60,824 nt of DNA from a virus. Positions 25,704 to 33,574 of this stretch are shown here, piece by piece; position 1 is the first letter of the stretch, and every line of letters starts with the position of its first letter. The position numbers were made by a program, and so were the translations under genes. Below the pieces are notes generated by a model, which saw only the letters and a program-made list of their open reading frames with translations, made no database searches and was not told the origin of the DNA. Location of the stretch: positions 1-60,824 of IMG/VR virus record IMGVR_UViG_3300027129_000008; one strand, given 5' to 3'.

Positions 25704-27017
25704 TTAACTTGAGACTAATTTCAAATCATTGTAATTATTTCCTTCATAAACCTTTACCTTGAACCGTTTATTTCTGATAATGTCCACTACATCGTTGATT
25801 TCTTCGGGTTTCACACTACTATCCACATCAAACAATATACTGTCATAAATGTATAATATTGGTATAATCGGTTTACCCGACACATATTTCAACACATTAC
25901 CAAGACTGTTCAATCCATATTCAGTCTCAGTTGCTTGAATGATATAAGCAAACAACTTGTTCTTGTTAGGATCAATAATATGATGTTGATTGATCTTACG
26001 TTTGTAGATAGGGGTCTTTACATAGCCCTTGTTGGTAAACTCTTCCCAATACCTATTCTTAAGTTCTTCCACCTTTTCAAAGTAAGGTATTTGTATATGT
26101 TTGTCTGATATCTGACCATACAAATTCACCATCGTCTGTTTCTTGGATTTAGACAATGTATTTGCATCTACTACATCAATATTGTAATACTGTTTGGCCA
26201 AATGTTCATAAATGGTTTCTTCATCTGGAACCTTGTATTGAATCAATTGTGCGACTAGATACGGATGAAAACCAGTAAAGTCAACCATCATTAGTTTACC
26301 ATTGGCAAACCTAGATGTAAAACTTTCACGACATCCGTCTTCTTTGTTAAGAGCTACATAATTTACACTATCAAACTTGTTGCTTGGTCTGCCAGTTGGA
26401 TTGTAAATATAATACTCACTGTAGACAGTATCTTGACTACCATCCTCACTAGTCACAACTCTTGCATTTGGAAAACAAGCTTTGAATTGAGGAGTATTGA
26501 CATGAATACCATTACGTTCAACTTCAAACAAAGTATCTGTAACAATGTTATTGAAAAACTTGAAACAATATGAATCTGTGTTTTCATCTTCATACTGATC
26601 AATTAGATCTACTTCTGCATCAAATTCATTTTGGTGAACAACATACGGAACCACCAAATTGACATGATTCAACTTGTTGTGAGTCATCTGTAACTGTGTG
26701 GTATACAAATGATTTGGCATTTCAACAACCTCACCATCTTTAAGAAAGGAAAACAAGTTTATGTCATATAATTCCGCATTTGGAATATGATACTTGTATC
26801 GTTTCTTGTTGTTGACATAAACCTTCTTATTTGCCAACGTTTTCTTGAACGTCTTAAGAGTTGAGTTTGCGGTTACGTCGGGATGTTCAAAATTAAAGTA
26901 TTCCGACTGTTTGGTTTGATAATCGTAAACAAACGCCGCAATCACCTTGTCTTGCGACGGATGAAGGTTTGTATCTCTGAAGATGAACTTCAAATATATT
27001 TTGGATGATTGTGACAC
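25704..27017 (-). CDS. Degenerate family-A DNA polymerase-like protein
   Basis: The C-terminal 270 residues (about 170-437) carry family-A polymerase landmarks in order: TGRPSNKF, then motif A VDFTGFHPYLVA (Asp246 in place of DYSQIELR), motif B KKQTMVNLYG (Lys and YG kept, first Arg lost), GYVKTPIYKRK, and motif C IYDSILFDV (HDE changed to YDS; Asp kept, Glu lost). There is no 3'-5' exonuclease domain that I recognise. I use the GTG at 27017 because a TTG at 27026 lies inside the -10 of its own promoter. Among structural genes this is an odd location; whether it polymerises DNA is unknown. Confidence 0.7.
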   Translation of the reverse strand: MSQSSKIYLKFIFRDTNLHPSQDKVIAAFVYDYQTKQSEYFNFEHPDVTANSTLKTFKKTLANKKVYVNNKKRYKYHIPNAELYDINLFSFLKDGEVVEMPNHLYTTQLQMTHNKLNHVNLVVPYVVHQNEFDAEVDLIDQYEDENTDSYCFKFFNNIVTDTLFEVERNGIHVNTPQFKACFPNARVVTSEDGSQDTVYSEYYIYNPTGRPSNKFDSVNYVALNKEDGCRESFTSRFANGKLMMVDFTGFHPYLVAQLIQYKVPDEETIYEHLAKQYYNIDVVDANTLSKSKKQTMVNLYGQISDKHIQIPYFEKVEELKNRYWEEFTNKGYVKTPIYKRKINQHHIIDPNKNKLFAYIIQATETEYGLNSLGNVLKYVSGKPIIPILYIYDSILFDVDSSVKPEEINDVVDIIRNKRFKVKVYEGNNYNDLKLVSS

Positions 27018-27052
27018 AGCATACAATATACATCATGCTGTGCTACTGTCAA
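27015..27052 (-). promoter_or_regulatory. Strong sigma70-like promoter with a dyad around the -10
   Basis: TTGACA (27047-27052), 16-base spacer, TATATT (27025-27030), ending 7 bases before the GTG, so the mRNA is nearly leaderless. An 8-bp inverted repeat (27015-27022 with 27035-27042) is centred on the -10 and may be an operator. Confidence 0.7.
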
Positions 27053-27058
27053 ATATAT

Positions 27059-27445
27059 TTAATAGCCTTGCCAGAATTGTAGTGGATTAGACAAAACAAT
27101 CTCGATGCCTGGCAGAGTTTTGTTCAAGTTTGAAATTTGTAACAAGTTGTTTTCTTGAACTCCAGCTTCTAACAAAATTCGATCTTTGTATAAACTGTTC
27201 TTTCTTCCGCTAATTTGCCAGTCCAACTTACCTTTCACAAAAAAAGCCTCGTCGGTGGCACCATAGTCTCTAGCATTTGTTTCTATGATCATTTGTTGAT
27301 TCTTTTTACCAACAAAGTATCTGGTTATCCAACCATATTCATAGTCCTTCTTTTTTGGTGTAGGAATATAGGTGCTAGGAAAGAATAGACTGAATTTCTC
27401 CAATCCTAATCTGTATGCTAATGCTGGATCAGTATCTTGAATCAT
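27059..27445 (-). CDS. Hypothetical tail/baseplate-region protein
   Basis: 128 residues, mixed alpha/beta (GLEKFSLFFPSTYIP, then YGWITRYFVGKKNQQMIIE, ending NPLQFWQGY). Not recognised. Its ATG overlaps by ATGA with the stop of the 1088-residue gene, so it is translated with that protein and is likely a structural partner. Confidence 0.55.
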   Translation of the reverse strand: MIQDTDPALAYRLGLEKFSLFFPSTYIPTPKKKDYEYGWITRYFVGKKNQQMIIETNARDYGATDEAFFVKGKLDWQISGRKNSLYKDRILLEAGVQENNLLQISNLNKTLPGIEIVLSNPLQFWQGY

Positions 27446-30400
27446 ACGTCTATAAATTTGTAATTTTGGTCAGGACAACATCTTAACATTGCTGTGACCA
27501 CAGTTTCCCACTTGCCGGCATTTATCTGATGGTCAACCTCGTTAATCATAAATATGACATTGCCTGGGACATATGGCTTTGGTAGATTTGATATAGCTAT
27601 GTGTTGGAACATTCTAAATCCAAATATACCATCAAATGTCAAGGTCAACGTGAAGTTATCAGCTGGACCAGAATACTTTGAGTTGTTGTTTGTAGTATCA
27701 CTGTCATCCAACATTTCTCTGAGTTTGCCTTTCAATGTTGGTGGAAGATTCAACATTACCCAACCAAACTTGGCAAGTGACGTTTTAACCTCTCCAGAGA
27801 ATGGGTTATCAATGCCAAGTATCTGTGTTTTGTAACTCTTTTCTTCAATTGGACCATATGGATCTTCACCAGGCAAAAGAGCTCTTACACGCATTACCAA
27901 CACTTTTTCGTCTTGTTTACCTTGAGTCTGTATTCTGCGTATTTCTTCATTTTTGTCAACAATAGGCCCATGTGGAACCGTTTGATTTAGTTCCGAATCC
28001 GATTGTTGTTTTGGTGGTTCATTTCTTTCTTTTCGGATTTGGTCATCAATTTCTTTCAACTTTTTGTTGACCTCATCCAATATCTGATAACTGTCAAATC
28101 GATCCGCATAGTTCAAACTTGGCAAACCAGTTTTGATTTGTGTGATCTTATCTTTCTTCTGTATCAGATTAAGATTGGAATTGTTCAATATATCAGTTAC
28201 TTGTCCCGCTGTATTATTTGCAGCATTTTGTCCACTGCCATACAACACTGAGTTGACTTGTTCATTGGTCAAATTAACTTGAAAATCAATCTTCTTGATG
28301 ACATTTGAAGTTGATCCAATATCAAATTTGTAGATTTCATATTCTCTAGGCAATGAAAGATTTTTGTCAATAATAGATAACCCACCGTTTTCATTCTTCA
28401 CAGTTTGTAGGTTCCAGAAATTATCTACAGCATCGTTGATGATGTTTAGAATCTTGTTGACGATTTGTTCCAATGTCTTCAATTCGGTGTCTTTACCAAT
28501 TTCAATCAATCGTGACTTACTGATGTATATGTTCTTGAGATATCCATAGTAGTGTGCTTGATACGTTCTACTACCGACAGTCTTTGGTTGACTAAAAGGA
28601 AATGCTGCACTATTGGTTCCTTGTCCGCCAATAGTATAATACAACCAATTGATGATTGTATCCAAGTTATCTCTGGCTGCAACACCTGTTTTAAATGTGT
28701 TACGTGCTTTAAGAGCCGCTTTCCAAAGTGGAGATGAAATTGTTGTAATACATTCAGCATCCAAAGAATTTGCTTTCAACTTTTGTGCCCTATCCTTCTC
28801 TTCTTTCAAACCAGCATTGATCTTGGAATTGTAATTTTCCCAATAATACTGATCCAAAAATGCGTTATTGCTAACATCAGATTGATCTAAGTAACCTTTT
28901 GGACCAGCACGACCAATGTTTATTTTTGGAGCAATTGGATTTGGAATCAACACATCTTTATCACATGAAATCAAATTTGGATGACCACCAATGATTATGT
29001 CAGAAATATCAATGTTGTTGTTTCCGGTTTTTGGCTCGGCACAAAAGAGGTTTATAATTTCAAAAACGAAATCCAATTGATACCATGCTTCATCATTAGA
29101 ACCATCCTCATAATCAAAATCTGTGGATTTATCTGCAAACGATACAACGTTTTTGTATGCAACTCCATTATTTGTTGGACCAGACTCGCCTGGAGCATAA
29201 GTTATAACCTCACTTGTATTTGGAACTGGGACTGGGACTGGATTTCCACGTAAACCAGCTGCAGCGGCTGCAGCGCCTCTGGAGCCTGCTGGTGATGGTG
29301 TTCCAGACGTTTGAGTTCCACGTTGACCAGCTGCAGCCGCTGCCGCTGCTCGTGACCCCGCTGGCATTGGATTGCCAGGAGTTGGATTTCTACGACCTCC
29401 AAGAGTTGCGGCATCAGCTCGACTCAAAGTTTTCTTTTTTGGAATTTTACTTGCCTTGTAAACGTCTTGAATACGTCCCATAAACACTCTGTTTTCTTTC
29501 TTTCCAGAATAGAAATTGTTTGATGGTTTAAAATTACCAGGCAATCCAGTTTGTTGTGCTTGAACCTGTTGTTTCTTTTCGTCTTTTGCTTGTTTACTAA
29601 GAGCCTTTCTTAGGGTCTCAGTGTTCTTTGGATCAAGCAAATAGTTGATGTAATTTTCACGGCTCTCAAGAACTTGTTTTGTAAACTGAAGATAGTTTGA
29701 GAAAAAGTCCTTCAAGTTGACATATTCCTTTGTGTCAGCTTGTTGTTTGTCATCACCTTGTGAAACAGTTGGATTATCAGCTCTGTATCCAGCATACATT
29801 GCTTGTCTTGAGATAAGTTCTGTTGTGCAGTTGTATACAAATCCGTCTTCTGTAGAGAAGTTATATTTGGATATGATTCCGGTGATCAATCCATAGTTAC
29901 CAAATGACTTGTAATACTTTTCAAGTGCCAACTCTGGTCTTAGAATCAACTTGTAACATTCGTTTACATCATCCAAAGGAACCAATGAATCAATGTTGAA
30001 TAAATTCCAACCAAACTCCAAGAACACATTGATCTTTGGACTCAACCAAAATGGCATCATGTATTCCAACTGCGCAAGACTGTAGCATTGCCAGTTGATC
30101 GTGGCATTCGACATCATGTCTTTGTTTGTCTTGACGTTCACAGATGTGATGCCGGGTGGTGGTAGTATAGACGGAACTGTAGAGTTTTGTGGGAACTTTA
30201 GTCCACCTGGACAATGCGCACCGGCATCATAATATGTGCTGGTTCTATACTTTGTGTCTATGAAATGAGGATTTCCATTGGCTTGATAACCAATTATTGC
30301 TTTATCTTCAACCAAGGCATTTCCTTGTCGTTTGAATCCATAAGCATTGTTAAATCCTTCACCACCACTAAGAACAAATCCTTCGTATATTGGAAGCTTG

Positions 30401-30708
30401 TCGTTCTTTAACAAGTATTTACTGATTGGGACTGTTGGTGATCCTACTTGACCAGTTCCATTTGAAAATGCACGAACCCATGGAGTCATTGGACCTCTAT
30501 AGGTTTCATGATCCATTTGAAAATTAGTTACTGTGTTGACGCCAGCGTTTTGTCCTATGTTGATACTGTTCTTACGTCTACGAAGTTCACGAACCAACTG
30601 CCATGGAATATTTTGTGCTTCCCACCATCTTACGTCTCTTTCAACGATATCAGATGCTTGTGGTTTTGCCCATGTAGGTTGTAATTGGACATTTGGTGTT
30701 GTTGCCAT
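27442..30708 (-). CDS. Large baseplate/hub-type structural protein with alanine-rich linker
   Basis: 1088 residues. The N-terminal third (about 1-330) looks structural, with DHETYRGPMTPWVRAF. Residues about 430-490 form a linker of two near-copies of PAGSRAAAAAAAGQRG. The C-terminal 130 residues end PYVPGNVIFMINEVDHQIN followed by GKWETVVTAMLR, the pattern seen at the end of tail hub proteins such as T4 gp27. It is therefore probably the hub or a central baseplate protein. The Ala/Gly linker may vary between relatives. Adjacent gp53-like and tape-measure-like genes support this. Confidence 0.6.
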   Translation of the reverse strand: MATTPNVQLQPTWAKPQASDIVERDVRWWEAQNIPWQLVRELRRRKNSINIGQNAGVNTVTNFQMDHETYRGPMTPWVRAFSNGTGQVGSPTVPISKYLLKNDKLPIYEGFVLSGGEGFNNAYGFKRQGNALVEDKAIIGYQANGNPHFIDTKYRTSTYYDAGAHCPGGLKFPQNSTVPSILPPPGITSVNVKTNKDMMSNATINWQCYSLAQLEYMMPFWLSPKINVFLEFGWNLFNIDSLVPLDDVNECYKLILRPELALEKYYKSFGNYGLITGIISKYNFSTEDGFVYNCTTELISRQAMYAGYRADNPTVSQGDDKQQADTKEYVNLKDFFSNYLQFTKQVLESRENYINYLLDPKNTETLRKALSKQAKDEKKQQVQAQQTGLPGNFKPSNNFYSGKKENRVFMGRIQDVYKASKIPKKKTLSRADAATLGGRRNPTPGNPMPAGSRAAAAAAAGQRGTQTSGTPSPAGSRGAAAAAAGLRGNPVPVPVPNTSEVITYAPGESGPTNNGVAYKNVVSFADKSTDFDYEDGSNDEAWYQLDFVFEIINLFCAEPKTGNNNIDISDIIIGGHPNLISCDKDVLIPNPIAPKINIGRAGPKGYLDQSDVSNNAFLDQYYWENYNSKINAGLKEEKDRAQKLKANSLDAECITTISSPLWKAALKARNTFKTGVAARDNLDTIINWLYYTIGGQGTNSAAFPFSQPKTVGSRTYQAHYYGYLKNIYISKSRLIEIGKDTELKTLEQIVNKILNIINDAVDNFWNLQTVKNENGGLSIIDKNLSLPREYEIYKFDIGSTSNVIKKIDFQVNLTNEQVNSVLYGSGQNAANNTAGQVTDILNNSNLNLIQKKDKITQIKTGLPSLNYADRFDSYQILDEVNKKLKEIDDQIRKERNEPPKQQSDSELNQTVPHGPIVDKNEEIRRIQTQGKQDEKVLVMRVRALLPGEDPYGPIEEKSYKTQILGIDNPFSGEVKTSLAKFGWVMLNLPPTLKGKLREMLDDSDTTNNNSKYSGPADNFTLTLTFDGIFGFRMFQHIAISNLPKPYVPGNVIFMINEVDHQINAGKWETVVTAMLRCCPDQNYKFIDV

Positions 30709-30713
30709 ATAAC

Positions 30714-31004
30714 TTAATTTGCTTCTTTAAGATCCTGCATAATTTGTGGTAAATTGCCTGGTATTCTGATTTGCTTTCCTACTGGTATAGATAGTCTACC
30801 ATTACCCAAACCGTTAGCATTTGCAATTACCCACCAATAACTTTCATTACCATAATACTTTTTAGCTAAACTATCAAGATAATCTTCTTCACTAGCAGTA
30901 ATATAAATATCATTGACATCTGGTGGAATAACTGGGTAATATGTTGTAGCATATACTCGGTTTCCGTCCCAGCGCTTTTGGATCGGTGTAAATTGATATC
31001 TCAT
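30714..31004 (-). CDS. Baseplate wedge protein with LysM-like domain (gp53-like)
   Basis: 96 residues. The core DYLDSLAKKYYGNESYWWVI, followed by a short NANGLGNGRLSIPVG and IRIPG, is a LysM-like fold as in T4 gp53, which closes the baseplate wedge ring. It is much shorter than T4 gp53 (196 residues), keeping only the LysM core. It sits between the hub-like and 847-residue baseplate proteins, the normal place for wedge components. Confidence 0.7.
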   Translation of the reverse strand: MRYQFTPIQKRWDGNRVYATTYYPVIPPDVNDIYITASEEDYLDSLAKKYYGNESYWWVIANANGLGNGRLSIPVGKQIRIPGNLPQIMQDLKEAN

Positions 31005-31013
31005 ACTGTATAA

Positions 31014-33557
31014 TTATGGTGTTGCGGCAACATTAGTTTGATCAACACGGTTAATATCGTATCTAATATTTTGCGAGAACTTGTTGACCGAAGCATTGTC
31101 TTGTGACTTGTCTCCATAAAATTCGGTTCTTGGACCAGTCTCGCCAATGTCTTCTGGATTAAAGATTTGAACTGGTGCATCACCCCATATAGCTTTTCCA
31201 ACATATGGTAGATCTTTTTCAAGCACACTCATTTCAATCTGAATATCTGCTGTCTTAGGAAATTGTGCCACACGACCAGTAGAGTTTCCTTTTCTTTGAT
31301 CTATGGAACTGTTCAATAATGCTGATGAATTTTCCCAAGATATTGCCTTGTTTGGACCATAATACCAACTTTGTCCGTTTTTACCGGCTTCTTCTGGTAT
31401 TGTTTCCCAACCAGCATCTTCTGGAATAGTTACGTTACAACTATTGATAACCACATTGTGATTTTTATAGAAATCACCCAATGTCAATTGAACCATTGGT
31501 GACACCATAAAACCACCAAATTGACGAGCAGTATAGTTTGCTGGACGAGTCAATCCTACCAGATAGTTGATTCTGTTCCACATAGGCATCAATTCTTTCA
31601 CACTGTGTGCATTAACAGTGAAGTTGAAACTGACACTACGAGTAAATCCTTTGTAGTAGTATAGCTTGTCCGCACGACCTAGATATTCAACAGTCTCCCA
31701 AGTTGCGTTGTTGTTGTCACTGATTGACTTGACCGTCGCATTGAATGGTATGTATTTCTTGTTTACAATGTCATAGAAATAGAACTTGATGATGTCTGGT
31801 CCATACACACCAAACTTGTCGGTATTGGCATATAAAGCATCAAACTGATCTTGTTTCAATACCTCTAACGCATTGACATAATCAACATTGTTTGTTGGAC
31901 GAATATAACGATCATTTGGTCCTTCTCCAAGACGAGTAGGAACCTTGTTTCCAGTTGTTTCATCCACTCTCCAACGACCTTGATAAGTGTTGTTCTGTGA
32001 AGGACTTGGAGAGTTTAAGTTGCTAGGATTGAGATCTTTTAGATAATCCATACCAACTTTACTTGAACCAAACTTAGCAAATTGAAGAGGTTGTAAATTA
32101 CTTCTGTTTACCGAATATTTCTCTTCGTTAGAACCCTTGATGGTATTGACCGAAGTATCAAGATTGTTGATCAACCTTTGAACTGTAAGTGTCTGGGTGT
32201 CAACAAACGTGTCATTGAAGTTCTTGGTGCCATCCATCAACGACTTGTAATTAAGAAGTTGATCACTTCTTTCTTGTTCACCATAATAACCTCTGGTGAC
32301 CAACTTACCATACTTCAACGAATTGTCTGATACTGAATTGTCGTTCTTCTCAGTGGTAATTTGATTACCCAAGAAAGGTTCAGATCCATTGTATAGACCA
32401 ACTTCACCTGTAAGTGATGTAATGGTTGATGGTTGACTAGATTTGTATAAGTTACCAGTGATCGTCAACCTAGAAAGATTTGGCTTGTTCTTGGACTTAT
32501 TGTAGAATCTTTGTGTTACTGCTTGTGAGTAATTAGCTCTTTTGCCAAATCCAATAGAATTCAACAACCCACTCAAAATACCACCGTTCTTGATTCCAGT
32601 TGAATTTGCATCAAACAACTTACCAGCATTCAAATACAAATCATAGGTTTCTTCATCAGCACGAAACTTAGCTGCCCATGGTTGCTTTGGAGGAAGAATA
32701 CCACCGACTACAGTATTGTTCTGTATGAACTTACCTACACCCGACAACAATCTACTAAAAAATGATCCCGCACCTTGACTCACCAAACGACTATATCTTG
32801 GTGAATTGTATGCGTTTGTAGCAGTGTTACCTCTTAGAAGGTCTTTAACGTCTCCTCTTGCTATTGGAGCTACAACTTCGTTGGATCTATCACCACCACC
32901 AACAAGACTGGTAAGTGTGCTTAATCCAATACCGTTGCTAGCCGCACTGGCGACCGATGAACGTGGTGGAGGTGGTTGTGCTGGTGCTCCTCCGACCAAA
33001 GCACCTACGGTCGATACTACACTTCCAAGACCAATACCGTTGACAATACCACCAATAAGGTTACTGGTGTCTATGTGTCTGGTTGGCCAGTCCAATAGAC
33101 CGAATGAAGCTGGTTTTAAAGCGGCAATCAATGGAGAGCCTGGATTGTAGACCTTGGTTTCATCAAACGGTTGATATCCTTGTAGAATCAATTGTTTGAC
33201 AATGAAACGAGTTCCTTTACCAGATCCCATGAACTTTCTGACCAAGTTGGCATCTTGGGTAGCAGCACGAACAAAACCCGTTACTTTTGATCGTTGACCT
33301 TGATTTGGATTCTTATAGTCAAACCTAGACTTTAGTGCATCTGCCAAACCAACATCTTCTGGTTTATTGATAGAATATAGTCTTTCAGCATTACCATTGC
33401 TTTCAAACAATGCACGAAGTTTACCAGGCGATCTTATGTTGATAAAGTCGGCGGTGGGTGATGGTAGTCTTAGACCAGCACCTTGAATGTTTGCGAGTGT
33501 AGTGATTTGATCACCACCACCGGTTAATCCTTCTACGAATGTTTGACTATTTGCCAT
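31014..33557 (-). CDS. Tail/baseplate protein, tube-initiation type
   Basis: 847 residues. The N-terminal part includes low-complexity Gly/Ser/Pro segments (about 170-230). The C-terminal segment (about 620-730) has YGPDIIKFYFYDI, then TRSVSFNFTVNAHS and PMVQLTLGDFYKNHNVVIN, a beta-rich pattern typical of tail-tube-like and baseplate tube-initiator proteins. The exact T4 equivalent (gp48/gp54) is uncertain. The late-type motif is three bases upstream of its ATG and there is no SD. Confidence 0.6.
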   Translation of the reverse strand: MANSQTFVEGLTGGGDQITTLANIQGAGLRLPSPTADFINIRSPGKLRALFESNGNAERLYSINKPEDVGLADALKSRFDYKNPNQGQRSKVTGFVRAATQDANLVRKFMGSGKGTRFIVKQLILQGYQPFDETKVYNPGSPLIAALKPASFGLLDWPTRHIDTSNLIGGIVNGIGLGSVVSTVGALVGGAPAQPPPPRSSVASAASNGIGLSTLTSLVGGGDRSNEVVAPIARGDVKDLLRGNTATNAYNSPRYSRLVSQGAGSFFSRLLSGVGKFIQNNTVVGGILPPKQPWAAKFRADEETYDLYLNAGKLFDANSTGIKNGGILSGLLNSIGFGKRANYSQAVTQRFYNKSKNKPNLSRLTITGNLYKSSQPSTITSLTGEVGLYNGSEPFLGNQITTEKNDNSVSDNSLKYGKLVTRGYYGEQERSDQLLNYKSLMDGTKNFNDTFVDTQTLTVQRLINNLDTSVNTIKGSNEEKYSVNRSNLQPLQFAKFGSSKVGMDYLKDLNPSNLNSPSPSQNNTYQGRWRVDETTGNKVPTRLGEGPNDRYIRPTNNVDYVNALEVLKQDQFDALYANTDKFGVYGPDIIKFYFYDIVNKKYIPFNATVKSISDNNNATWETVEYLGRADKLYYYKGFTRSVSFNFTVNAHSVKELMPMWNRINYLVGLTRPANYTARQFGGFMVSPMVQLTLGDFYKNHNVVINSCNVTIPEDAGWETIPEEAGKNGQSWYYGPNKAISWENSSALLNSSIDQRKGNSTGRVAQFPKTADIQIEMSVLEKDLPYVGKAIWGDAPVQIFNPEDIGETGPRTEFYGDKSQDNASVNKFSQNIRYDINRVDQTNVAATP

Positions 33558-33560
33558 TGT

Positions 33561-33570
33561 ATATAAATAT
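33561..33570 (-). promoter_or_regulatory. Late-type motif ATATTTATAT
   Basis: 3 bases upstream of the ATG at 33557; no SD between. Confidence 0.6.
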
Positions 33571-33574
33571 CAGA

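Noticed and set aside
27018-27026. TTG start at 27026 for the PolA-like gene
   Set aside because: The TTG overlaps the -10 of the promoter; mRNA from that promoter would lack it.
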